From positions 1 to 8,939 of the forward strand of contig CAJXBY010000101.1 of the NCBI GenBank assembly GCA_913051905.1: DNA of 8,939 nucleotides, given 5' to 3'. The DNA comes from an uncultured Gammaproteobacteria bacterium (GTDB taxonomy: Bacteria; Pseudomonadota; Gammaproteobacteria; Arenicellales; UBA868). Both the position numbers and the translations under genes were made by a program. Within the stretch, counting starts at the first letter, position 1; the number at the start of each line of letters is the position of its first letter. Shown piece after piece: positions 1-6,660 of this stretch. Below the pieces are notes generated by a model that saw nothing but the letters and a program-made list of their open reading frames with translations, was not told where the DNA came from and did not search any database.

Positions 1-200
1 TCATCGACGTGGATCACGGTGCCGTCCTGTATATTGCTGCATTCACCGATCCGGATCACATCATTGTCGGCGCGAAGTACCGTACTGAACCAGATACTGG
101 ATCCGGGTCCGATCTCCACATCACCAATCACACTGGCACTATCGGCGACGAAGACGTCATCAGCGATTCGGGGTGTCTTCTCACCAAGGGAATAGATCAT
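1..200 (-). CDS. Gamma-class carbonic anhydrase-like hexapeptide-repeat protein (N-terminal part, runs off left edge)
   Basis: The minus strand from 200 reads as 66 codons open to the window edge. The protein shows the left-handed beta-helix hexapeptide pattern (VFVADSASVIGDVEIG, residues about 16-31) and the gamma-carbonic anhydrase/YrdA signature: an R-x-D motif at R43/D45, then NIQDG at 56-60 and H64. H64 aligns with the first zinc-ligand histidine of the family; the other ligands lie beyond the edge. Members are cytoplasmic trimers; some hydrate CO2, while many bacterial YrdA/PaaY/CaiE-type relatives have no proven activity or act as thioesterases. The ATG at 198-200 has a strong AAGGAG (208-213) seven bases upstream, lying in the 16-base gap after the sohB stop, so co-transcription with sohB is likely. 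PaaY-type relatives occur in phenylacetate clusters, but closeness to sohB makes a housekeeping role at least as likely. The family call is firm; the activity is not. Confidence 0.9.
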   Translation of the reverse strand, partial: MIYSLGEKTPRIADDVFVADSASVIGDVEIGPGSSIWFSTVLRADNDVIRIGECSNIQDGTVIHVD

Positions 201-216
201 TCTGCCGCTCCTTCAG

Positions 217-1254
217 TTAGGTCAGCTGGGTAGGTTCGTCATGAGGCATGCTGGTGATCAGACTGGGTCGCCGGAATCCGGTGAAAACACCGAATAACTT
301 GTCCGAAAGTTTCTCCTTGACGACGTAGCGGACCTCCAATAGGTCAGCTGATTCATGCATCTCCATCAGGTAGTCATCACTGGTCCGTAGCTCATCCACA
401 AGATTCAAGGCCAGGGCCCGAGTTCCCAGCCAGTACTCTCCGGTGGCGACCTGCTCGAGATCGAGAACCGGCCGCTGTTCCTTAACATAGTCCTTGAACA
501 GGGCATGGGTTTCTTCCACTTCTTCTTTGAGTTTCTGGCGGGCCTTGTCAGTGGTCTCTCCGAACATCGTGATGGTGCGTTTGAACTCGCCGGCAGTGAC
601 CTGTTCGTAATCGATATCATGCTTCTTCAGTAACCGGCTGAAATTGGGGATCTGGGTGATGACTCCGATCGAACCGATGATCGCGAAAGGTGCCGCGAGA
701 ATTCGTTGACCGACACAGGCCATGAGGTAGCCGCCGCTGGCAGCAACCTTGTCTACCGACACGGTGAGACTGATGTTTCTTTCACGGAGTCTTGCGAGTT
801 GGGATGCCGCAAGTCCGTAAGCATGCACCATCCCCCCAACGCTTTCCAGCCTCAGCAGCACCTCGTCCTGCTCGCCGGCCACAAGCAGGACGGCGGTGAT
901 CTCCTCACGCAACAGAGCAACTTCGCTGCCGCGGATATCTCCATGAAAGTCCAGAACAAAAATTCTCCTGCGGGACTCTGGGGCTTGTTTCTTGGCTTGT
1001 TTCTCCTCGCTTTTCCGTTTCTTCTTGTCTTCTTTTTGCAGCTTTTTTGCGGCGGTCTTCGATAGCATAGCGCCACGCAGTACGTTGGACGTCTCCCGGT
1101 AGCGGTCATTGAGCGGTTTGACCTCGATGTGTTCGGGGGACAGGCTGCGTTGCCGCATGAGGGTGGCTGCGATGAAACCAATGAGTGCCACCAAGGCGAC
1201 CAGTAGCGTCGCTGTTTTCGCCAGAAACAGCCCATAATCGACGATAAATTCCAT
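217..1254 (-). CDS. sohB: SohB-type inner-membrane serine protease (peptidase family S49)
   Basis: This 345-residue protein has the SohB layout. It starts MEFIVDYGLFLAK, followed by one N-terminal membrane segment (about residues 7-33). A lysine-rich charged stretch (about 60-97) leads into the S49 protease domain from about residue 98 (IFVLDFHGDIRG). The catalytic dyad is visible: nucleophile S173 in AASGGYLMA and general-base K225 in GEFKRT. The glycine-rich SVGGMVHAYG (138-147) precedes them. S49 proteases act on signal peptides or membrane proteins; the native SohB substrate is unclear. An in-frame ATG exists 13 codons upstream (1291-1293). I prefer 1254 because AGGAA (1262-1266) lies seven bases before it and because E. 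coli SohB, which is of similar length, begins with a nearly identical MEL..YGLFLAK. It follows boxB by 65 bases and precedes the carbonic anhydrase-like gene by 16. No direct role in benzoate metabolism is expected. Confidence 0.93.
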   Translation of the reverse strand: MEFIVDYGLFLAKTATLLVALVALIGFIAATLMRQRSLSPEHIEVKPLNDRYRETSNVLRGAMLSKTAAKKLQKEDKKKRKSEEKQAKKQAPESRRRIFVLDFHGDIRGSEVALLREEITAVLLVAGEQDEVLLRLESVGGMVHAYGLAASQLARLRERNISLTVSVDKVAASGGYLMACVGQRILAAPFAIIGSIGVITQIPNFSRLLKKHDIDYEQVTAGEFKRTITMFGETTDKARQKLKEEVEETHALFKDYVKEQRPVLDLEQVATGEYWLGTRALALNLVDELRTSDDYLMEMHESADLLEVRYVVKEKLSDKLFGVFTGFRRPSLITSMPHDEPTQLT

Positions 1255-1291
1255 TGCAAAGTTCCTGGCTTGAGAGTTGTCAGAGTTTATC

Positions 1292-1307
1292 ACCGGCCCC
1301 GGCCGGT
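1292..1307 (-). other. GC-rich inverted repeat between boxB and sohB
   Basis: Seven-base arms ACCGGCC (1292-1298) and GGCCGGT (1301-1307) flank a CC centre. In RNA the stem would open to about six pairs with a four-base loop. On the minus strand it starts 12 bases after the boxB stop and is followed by GATAAACTCTG, with no run of T, so it does not qualify as a strong intrinsic terminator. It could attenuate read-through from the box genes into sohB or protect the 3' end of the boxB message. The overlap with the alternative upstream sohB start (1291-1293) also argues against that start. Confidence 0.4.
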
Positions 1308-1319
1308 ATCGTATCGGCG

Positions 1320-2768
1320 TCAGTACGGAATCTTGACGTACTCGAAGTCGGCCGGCTTGTCATCTATGGATCGGGCCGGTGGAGCGATCCAGCCCGCGAA
1401 CTGTCCGGGGTCCGTCACCGGAATCATAAGTGAGCCCAGGAACGCGATGTCCTCAGCAGTCGGCAGAAACGCATCTTTACAGTTCTGCCACTCGGTATCG
1501 CCTAAGAGACGGCCATCGGGATCGGTGTGGATGTCTGAAAATTCACCGATGGCTCGGGAAAATGCCAAATGCGGCAGCTTCAGGGTAAATTCAATTCCGG
1601 CTCTCCAAATGATTCGGTTCCAGCGTTTGACGCCGCGCGCGCATTCTCTAACGTAGTCGTCGCGCAGTCGCGCATTGAGTGCCGGCAATGCGGGCGTCTC
1701 GACCGGTTTGAAATCTGCTCCATCGTATCTAAGAACGGTGTAACTGTCATCGACGAGCTGGTGATCATCGTCGATGTGGGTTTCCCGGTAGCGGCCCTTG
1801 ATACCGGTGTTGAAGAAACCGGCAGCGTTGGTAGAGATTTCGGAGCCGAAAAGATCCAGCGAGACAGCAAAATGAAAGTTGAGTTTTCGCTGCATCGTCG
1901 GCAGATCGATCACACCCAGTGCCCTGACGCGTTCCGCGTCATAGGGGTCATCAATGCCGTTTTGCTGCATCGCCTGGCACGTTCGTTCGATGACTCGGCT
2001 GACACCAGTTTCACCCACGAACATATGATGGGCTTCTTCGGTAAGCATGAATCGTGCTGTTCGTGAGAGGGGGTCGAACCCTGACTGGGCCAGGGATTCG
2101 AGCTGCATCTTTCCGTCACGGTCAGTAAAAAACGTAAACATAAAGAACGAGAGCCAGTCGGGTGTCTGTTCATTGAAGGCCCCGAGCAGACGGGGCGCAT
2201 CGCTGTCTCCGGAGCGACGTCGAAGCAGTTCCTGTGCTTCCTCCCGTCCGTCGCGTCCGAAGTGTTTGTGCAGCAGATAGGCCATCGCCCAGAGGTGGCG
2301 GGCCTCCTCTACATTGACCTGGAAAAGATTTCGTAGATCGTAAAGGGACGGCGCGGTGGCGCCGAGGTAGCGCTGCTGTTCGACTGATGCCGGCTCGGTA
2401 TCGCCCTGAATGACGATCAGCCGGCGCAGTGTGGCACGGTACTCGCCCGGGATCTCCTGCCAGACGGGTTCGCCCTTGTGTTGCCCGAATGGGATCGTTC
2501 GGTCTTTGCTCGCAGGCGCGAGCAGAACACCCCATCGGTAATCCGGCATCTTGACAAAGCTGAATTTGGCCCAGCCTTCGCGCTCGACGCTCACGGCGGT
2601 CCGAAGGTATACCGGAATGTTCTGAAAACCATCGGGACCCATCTCACGCCACCAGTTCAGAAAATCCGGGTGCCAGTGTTCCAGACCTTTGAGTACTCGG
2701 CGGTCTGAACTCAGGCCGACATTATTGGGAATACGGGTGTCGTAGGTGACTTGGGTCGACTGGGTCAT
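1320..2768 (-). CDS. boxB: Benzoyl-CoA 2,3-epoxidase, di-iron oxygenase component BoxB
   Basis: This 482-residue cytoplasmic protein is close to the usual BoxB length of about 475. BoxB inserts one oxygen atom of O2 into benzoyl-CoA to give 2,3-epoxybenzoyl-CoA, with electrons from the NADPH reductase BoxA. The N-terminus has the family IPNNVGLSSDRRVLKGLEHW (13-32). All six carboxylate/histidine ligands expected for the di-iron centre are present: E125 (GDTEPASVEQ), E155 and H158 (NVEEARHLW), D216 (FFTDRDGK), E245 and H248 (LTEEAHHMF). Each sits five residues after the ligand numbers I recall for Azoarcus evansii BoxB, which strongly supports an intact active site. It lies 33 bases after boxC in the same direction, surely one transcript. 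The ribosome-binding site is weak (AAAGAT near the ATG), so translation may be partly coupled to boxC. The reductase gene boxA is not adjacent; sohB follows instead. Confidence 0.97.
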   Translation of the reverse strand: MTQSTQVTYDTRIPNNVGLSSDRRVLKGLEHWHPDFLNWWREMGPDGFQNIPVYLRTAVSVEREGWAKFSFVKMPDYRWGVLLAPASKDRTIPFGQHKGEPVWQEIPGEYRATLRRLIVIQGDTEPASVEQQRYLGATAPSLYDLRNLFQVNVEEARHLWAMAYLLHKHFGRDGREEAQELLRRRSGDSDAPRLLGAFNEQTPDWLSFFMFTFFTDRDGKMQLESLAQSGFDPLSRTARFMLTEEAHHMFVGETGVSRVIERTCQAMQQNGIDDPYDAERVRALGVIDLPTMQRKLNFHFAVSLDLFGSEISTNAAGFFNTGIKGRYRETHIDDDHQLVDDSYTVLRYDGADFKPVETPALPALNARLRDDYVRECARGVKRWNRIIWRAGIEFTLKLPHLAFSRAIGEFSDIHTDPDGRLLGDTEWQNCKDAFLPTAEDIAFLGSLMIPVTDPGQFAGWIAPPARSIDDKPADFEYVKIPY

Positions 2769-2801
2769 GGTTATCTTTGAGGTTGTTGGATTGCAGGTGG
2801 G

Positions 2802-4454
2802 TCAGATTCTTTCGTTGTTGAACTCGCCTTTCTGCCCAGTGCCGTAACGTCGCAGTGCGCCGCGTTCACCGGTCGCGTTGGGACGTTGAAATATCCAGTT
2901 CTGCCAGGCACTCAGACGCCCAAAGATCTTGGTCTCCATGGTCTCCGGGCCCGGGAAACGCAGGTTCGACTCCATACCGACCATCGCATCGGGCGAAAAC
3001 GCTGCGCGCTCTTCGAGAAACAGGCGAACCTCGTCTTCATAATCCAGATCGTCTAGTGCAAAGGTCACCAGACCAAGGTGCTGGCAGGCCTCGGCCTCAA
3101 GCCGATCGCCGCTCTGCTCCCGGAGGATCGCAACGGTCTGGGGTTGCCCTAGAAAGCGTGTTTCCAGACGTGTCAGATCGTTGCTCATCGCATAGGGGCC
3201 GAAATTCGATGTGCTGATGGTGAGCGTCGGTGGTGGCCGCTCGTCGCCATCAAAGGTATTGGCCAGCATGTAACTGCGGTCACAGGCGAGCAGGATCTCC
3301 ATCAGGAGTCCGCAGAAGCAGCTGCCCGGCCCAATCAGTGCGACCAGCGACCGCGAGGTGAGATCTATGCGTTTGAATACTCTTTTCCAGTTGAGACTAA
3401 CCTCCCGGACCAGCCAGTGTTCGCTGTGTGTGGAAAGAAATGCATCGTGTTCAAGCAAGCATTCCTGATTTCCATCGGTCTCGAAAACGAGCACACCGAT
3501 TTTAGGTTCGTTAAAACGCAGATGAAGCAGGGCATCATCGAGTTCCCTAGCGCAGCGCAGTAGCCAAGCGGTAGATCCGGCGCGGATCAGGTCTGCAACG
3601 TCTGTGGGAGGGGGCTCGGATGGTCCGCGTACCGTCAAATTCGCCACGCCCGTAGCTCTGTCGATGACCACGTTCACGGCAGAGTAATCGATTCGGTCTT
3701 CACTGATTGTGCGCTCGATGGCTGCCAGGGAGATCCCCGCAAGCTCTTCATCGGTAGTGGAACTATCGATCAGTTCTACCGTTCGTCGCTCAAGGGTGTC
3801 TGCCAGGTCCGAAGCCGGTACGCTCTCGTCGACCAGTCCCCACTGGACTGCCCGGGGTCCTTTGACCCCTTCTTCAAGAGTGGCAAACACGTCTGCAAGA
3901 TCCCTTCGAACCTTGCGCTTGTCGGTGATTCGTGTCAGGCCGCCGGTACCGGGCAGTACCGCGAGCAGCGGCACTTCCGGCAGGGAGACATTTGAGAAAC
4001 CGTCATCGATGAGAATGATGTGGTCGGTCGCCAGAGCCATCTCGTAGCCTCCTCCGGCGCAGGACCCGTCTATTACAGTGATGAATTTAAGCCCCGAGTG
4101 CTGTGAGGCGTCTTCGATAGTATTTCGGGTTTCGTTGGTGAATTTGCAGAAGTTCACTTTATGGCCGTGGCTGGCTGCGGCCAGCATACGGATGTTTGCA
4201 CCGGCGCAAAACACCCGTTCCTTGCCGGATTCAAGGTGCACAACACGGACCTGGGGGTGTTCGAAGCGAAGCCGCTGCAGTGCGTCATAAAGTTCGATAT
4301 CGACACTGAGGTCATAGGAGTTGAGCTTGAGCTGGTAACCGTCAGTTTGGCCACCGTCCTCATTCACATCGAGTATAAGTTTGGCAACATTGCCTTCGAT
4401 GTCGAGTGTCCAGTGCCTGTAACGCGCCGGTTCGGTCTGGAAATCGATGGTCAT
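2802..4454 (-). CDS. boxC: Benzoyl-CoA-dihydrodiol lyase (ring-cleaving crotonase-type enzyme) BoxC
   Basis: BoxC (550 residues; family usually about 555) hydrolyses and cleaves the ring of 2,3-epoxybenzoyl-CoA to 3,4-dehydroadipyl-CoA semialdehyde and formate without oxygen. The N-terminal half is a crotonase domain: RVFCAGANIRML (80-91) supplies one oxyanion-hole backbone, and GSCAGGGYEMALATDH (130-145) the second. E138 and E160 (SLPEVPLL), with C103, match the spacing of the active-site Cys111/Glu146/Glu168 that I recall from Burkholderia BoxC, at a constant offset of eight. A second, more divergent crotonase-like half follows from about residue 290, as is typical of BoxC. The ATG at 4452-4454 overlaps the tetR stop by ATGA. 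AGGAG lies 11 bases upstream inside tetR, so translational coupling to the regulator is likely. boxB follows after 33 bases. Confidence 0.97.
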   Translation of the reverse strand: MTIDFQTEPARYRHWTLDIEGNVAKLILDVNEDGGQTDGYQLKLNSYDLSVDIELYDALQRLRFEHPQVRVVHLESGKERVFCAGANIRMLAAASHGHKVNFCKFTNETRNTIEDASQHSGLKFITVIDGSCAGGGYEMALATDHIILIDDGFSNVSLPEVPLLAVLPGTGGLTRITDKRKVRRDLADVFATLEEGVKGPRAVQWGLVDESVPASDLADTLERRTVELIDSSTTDEELAGISLAAIERTISEDRIDYSAVNVVIDRATGVANLTVRGPSEPPPTDVADLIRAGSTAWLLRCARELDDALLHLRFNEPKIGVLVFETDGNQECLLEHDAFLSTHSEHWLVREVSLNWKRVFKRIDLTSRSLVALIGPGSCFCGLLMEILLACDRSYMLANTFDGDERPPPTLTISTSNFGPYAMSNDLTRLETRFLGQPQTVAILREQSGDRLEAEACQHLGLVTFALDDLDYEDEVRLFLEERAAFSPDAMVGMESNLRFPGPETMETKIFGRLSAWQNWIFQRPNATGERGALRRYGTGQKGEFNNERI

Positions 4455-5050
4455 CGCGTGGATGTCTCCTGCAAGGGTACGCCTGCCCCGTTAATGAAAA
4501 GATCGATGACAAAATCGAGTTTTGCCTCGACTTCATTCAGTACTTCATCACCGTAGCGGCTCAGCAGGGTTTCGACAATGGCAATAAACGACCACGCCAG
4601 TAGTCTCGGATTTCGTGCCGCCAGCTCGCCGGACTCAATGCCATCGTCAATAATGGCCTGAATCTGGTCGGGCAGTGCAGCCTGGTAGCGGTTGATGAGT
4701 TCCGATCGCGCGGCATCTCCAAGTGCGTTGATATCCCGTCGGATCAAGCCAGCCAATAGCCTTTTTTCGCCCGAGAGCAAGAAGAAGGAGCGTGTCAGCA
4801 AGGCCAGTCGGTCCCGGCAGGGTGCAACCGTCCCGACTGCCTGGGCAAAGAGGCGTTGTTTCTCGCTGAGATCCGCTCGCATCATCGACAGGTACAGGTC
4901 TTCCTTACTCGAGAAATGATGATAAACAGCACCTTTTGAGAGCCCGGACAGTGCAGCAATTTGGGTCATTGTGACGTCGGCATAATTACGCTGCAGAAAG
5001 AGTGCACAAGCGGCATTCATGATTCGCTCAACCGTGTTATGCAGGGCCAT
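4451..5050 (-). CDS. TetR/AcrR-family transcriptional regulator, first gene of the box operon
   Basis: This 199-residue protein has the TetR layout. An N-terminal DNA-binding domain spans about residues 5-55, with the helix-turn-helix at 28-48 (MTQIAALSGLSKGAVYHHF) followed by SSKEDLY. A divergent helical ligand-binding and dimerisation domain makes up the rest. It probably represses tetR-boxC-boxB and is released by an effector; an acyl-CoA such as benzoyl-CoA is a reasonable guess by analogy with PaaR-type TetR regulators, but the sequence does not prove it. Support for local control: its stop overlaps the boxC start by four bases, and a perfect 14-bp palindrome (5064-5077) sits between a good -10 box and its start codon. 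GGAG (5058-5061) is seven bases before the ATG. Classical box clusters are controlled instead by BoxR, a protein with a helix-turn-helix and a shikimate kinase-like domain; this protein is unrelated to BoxR. Confidence 0.93.
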   Translation of the reverse strand: MALHNTVERIMNAACALFLQRNYADVTMTQIAALSGLSKGAVYHHFSSKEDLYLSMMRADLSEKQRLFAQAVGTVAPCRDRLALLTRSFFLLSGEKRLLAGLIRRDINALGDAARSELINRYQAALPDQIQAIIDDGIESGELAARNPRLLAWSFIAIVETLLSRYGDEVLNEVEAKLDFVIDLFINGAGVPLQETSTR

Positions 5051-5063
5051 TGAAAAACTCCAT

Positions 5064-5077
5064 ACCGACCGGTCGGT
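5064..5077. promoter_or_regulatory. Perfect 14-bp palindrome, probable TetR operator
   Basis: ACCGACCGGTCGGT equals its own reverse complement. The symmetry continues to 5061-5080 with one mismatched pair (5063/5078). Size and symmetry suit a TetR-family dimer site, and CGACCGGTCG-type cores are known among acyl-CoA-responsive TetR operators. It lies 13-26 bases upstream of the tetR ATG, directly downstream of a TATGAT -10 box, so a bound dimer would cover the transcription start. This fits autorepression of the tetR-boxC-boxB transcript. I found no second perfect copy in the window, including the divergent region before the benzoate-CoA ligase. Confidence 0.75.
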
Positions 5078-5080
5078 TTG

Positions 5081-5086
5081 ATCATA
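5081..5086 (-). promoter_or_regulatory. Putative -10 box of the tetR-boxC-boxB promoter
   Basis: On the minus strand this reads TATGAT, five of six matches to the sigma-70 consensus. No good -35 hexamer sits at 16-18 bases; the nearest candidates (CTTTCA/TTTCAA) match poorly and have a short spacer. The transcription start would fall at about 5070-5075, inside the palindromic operator. The 125-base gap 5051-5175 holds nothing else I can identify, and no clear terminator for the upstream FAD gene, so read-through from it is possible. Confidence 0.5.
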
Positions 5087-5175
5087 ACACGGAAATAGTC
5101 TTGAAAGATCGAGTCAGGACATTCACAGGTGTGGCTCGGCTTGGTTCAGGGGCCAGCCATCGACCGGCACTGGGT

Positions 5176-6420
5176 TCAACTGAAACGTTCAGGGCGGTAG
5201 GGTGCCAGATCCATAGCAGGCGTTTGTCGGCTCGCAATTTGGCTGACCAGCTGACCGGTGATGCCGCCCAGCGTGAGACCGAGGTGGTGGTGGCCGAAAG
5301 CGAAAATTAGTGCCGGATTGATCCTGGAGCGGCCAATTACGGGCAGTGAATCCGGTAGCGTGGGTCTGAAGCCCAGCCAGGTGTCTGACACCGGACCGAT
5401 GTCAGGAAGGGCCTGTTGCACATGATTTGTGATGTAGGCCAGGCGCTCTGGATTGGCCGCAGCATCCAGACCTCCGAGTTCAACGGTACCGGCTGCCCGC
5501 AGTCCGTGGTGCATGGGTGTCATGTAAAAACCTGCCTCGGCAAAACCGACCGGGCGATTCAGCAGTTCTCCTGATTCCGAGAACAACACATGGTATCCGC
5601 GCTCGGTTTCGAGCGGCAACGGCTCGCAGTGGGGGCCGGCAAGCTTCATCGACCAGGCGCCAGCGGCCAGCACGGCCTGTGAGAAGTTCTGCGTTTCCTC
5701 ATTGACCTTGAGTCCTATGCCTCCATCTGACCTGCGTTCGATAGACGTGACCTCACCGCGGACGAAACTGCCACCCGTGTGGCATAGGTGCTGCACCATG
5801 CGGCCGGTCAACTTCTTAGGGTCCAGAACAGTAAAACCGTCAGGGTAAAGAACCGCGTGAGGAAAGGTAGGGGCCAGGTTCGGCTCAAGCGCCTGCAGTT
5901 CCGATCCCGAGAGCTCCTGAATTCTTGTACCCTGTGCGAGGCGTCTGCGGCGGTTGTCCGCGTCCTTTGCAAAAGAGGCGTCGGACGGATACAGATAGAT
6001 AGTTCCGTCACGCGCAAGCAGATCCTCCGTGCCACTCGTCCGAAACAGTTTCAACGATGCTGATTCTGCGCTGCGTAAGAGAGCGCCTAAGCCGTCAATC
6101 GTGCGATCGACCCGTTGGCGCCGGCAGCTCAGCAGAAACTGCCAGAGCCAGGGGAGCATTCGGGGCGTATACGGCCAGGAGATCGACAGCGGCCTTTGAG
6201 ATCCGGCCAGGTAAAGTGGAAATCGCCAGATGAGGTCGGGCCGGTTGACCGGGATCGAACCGTAGGTCGCGAATGTACAGGCATTGCCATAAGTTGCACC
6301 GGAACCGGGTTCATTCCGGTCAAACAATGTGACATTGAAACCGGCCTCCTGGAGATAGAGTGCGCAGGAGGTGCCAACGATGCCGGCACCGACCACCGCG
6401 ATCTTCTGCGATTGATCCAT
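5176..6420 (-). CDS. FAD-dependent oxidoreductase of the DAO family (DadA/D-amino acid dehydrogenase-like)
   Basis: This 414-residue protein opens with a Rossmann FAD-binding motif, KIAVVGAGIVGTSCALYL (6-23), ending at D34, the acidic residue expected to bind the adenosine ribose. The DAO-type substrate domain follows. The C-terminal signature is GFRPTLPDSLPVIGRS and, near the end, AFGHHHLGLTLGGITGQL, as in DadA-like and hydroxyproline dehydrogenase-like enzymes. Such enzymes oxidise D-amino acids, cyclic imino acids or N-methylated amines to imines and pass electrons to the respiratory chain; the substrate cannot be read from sequence. The frame is open to an ATG at 6571-6573, but 6420 is preferred: it puts the GxGxxG at residue 11, and GGAA (6429-6432) lies eight bases upstream. 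It has no known role in the box pathway. It lies upstream of tetR on the same strand and is divergent from the ligase gene. Confidence 0.85.
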   Translation of the reverse strand: MDQSQKIAVVGAGIVGTSCALYLQEAGFNVTLFDRNEPGSGATYGNACTFATYGSIPVNRPDLIWRFPLYLAGSQRPLSISWPYTPRMLPWLWQFLLSCRRQRVDRTIDGLGALLRSAESASLKLFRTSGTEDLLARDGTIYLYPSDASFAKDADNRRRRLAQGTRIQELSGSELQALEPNLAPTFPHAVLYPDGFTVLDPKKLTGRMVQHLCHTGGSFVRGEVTSIERRSDGGIGLKVNEETQNFSQAVLAAGAWSMKLAGPHCEPLPLETERGYHVLFSESGELLNRPVGFAEAGFYMTPMHHGLRAAGTVELGGLDAAANPERLAYITNHVQQALPDIGPVSDTWLGFRPTLPDSLPVIGRSRINPALIFAFGHHHLGLTLGGITGQLVSQIASRQTPAMDLAPYRPERFS

Positions 6421-6488
6421 GGCTCTGTTTCCGGGAAGGCCAGCCAGTCGGAAGTTCCAGGCGGCTGAGCGGGGCGGACGAGATACGT

Positions 6489-6494
6489 AGTATA
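6489..6494 (-). promoter_or_regulatory. Possible -10 box for the FAD oxidoreductase gene
   Basis: The minus strand reads TATACT (five of six consensus matches) about 70 bases before the chosen ATG at 6420. It overlaps a small inverted repeat, ACGTA-GTA-TACGT (6485-6497), which could be a binding site. A TTGACG exists at 6525-6530 but 30 bases away, too far to serve as its -35. This is a weak prediction based on one hexamer. A promoter here would place the start codon choice at 6420 rather than 6573. Confidence 0.3.
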
Positions 6495-6576
6495 CGTTGC
6501 CGTGGTGTCGGCACAGCCGGTTCGCGTCAAGGGTCGGACGCGTTGAATGAGGATCAGGCGTCTGGCCCGGCATGGG

Positions 6577-6582
6577 TATAAT
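6577..6582 (+). promoter_or_regulatory. Putative -10 box for the benzoate-CoA ligase gene
   Basis: A perfect TATAAT lies 78 bases upstream of the ligase ATG. No recognisable -35 hexamer is found at 16-18 bases, so an activator could be required. An alternative, closer pair is TTGAAT (6605-6610) and TAGAAC (6627-6632) with a 16-base spacer, each four of six matches. The divergent region 6421-6660 contains no copy of the 14-bp palindrome found before tetR and no other feature I can support. Confidence 0.45.
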
Positions 6583-6660
6583 TGCGACACAACGCCCTTC
6601 TTAGTTGAATCCACCAGAGTGACTTGTAGAACAATCATTCCCAGGCAGGGCTTTTAGGCC

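Noticed and set aside
53..90. Lysine-rich charged segment of SohB (residue numbers about 53-97) as an unusual insertion
   Set aside because: SohB proteins normally carry a lysine/alanine-rich linker between the membrane segment and the protease domain, so this is expected.
706..1065. Plus-strand 119-codon frame with a hydrophobic C-terminus rich in F and L
   Set aside because: It is antisense to sohB; its F/L-rich end is the complement of the lysine-rich stretch of SohB. No ribosome-binding site or family resemblance.
1255..1293. Upstream ATG giving sohB 13 extra residues
   Set aside because: The extension is polar, lacks a good ribosome-binding site, overlaps the hairpin, and SohB proteins normally begin at the ME-L/F-xx-YGLFLAK position.
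2170..2535. Minus-strand 121-codon frame inside boxB
   Set aside because: It lies in an alternative frame of an intact boxB with all active-site residues and has the arginine/proline-rich composition typical of out-of-frame GC-rich DNA.
5545..5558. ACCGACCGGGCGAT, two mismatches from the tetR operator
   Set aside because: It lies within the FAD oxidoreductase coding sequence (codons for P-V-G-F region), is not palindromic and is not near a promoter, so it is probably chance.
6421..6573. Upstream ATG giving the FAD oxidoreductase 51 extra residues
   Set aside because: The extra stretch is arginine/proline-rich with no signal-peptide shape, and the Rossmann motif sits at the normal distance from the ATG at 6420.
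6129..6638. Minus-strand 169-codon frame spanning the FAD gene start and the divergent region
   Set aside because: It overlaps the clear FAD-binding N-terminus in another frame, shows no domain pattern and its composition is that of a shadow frame.
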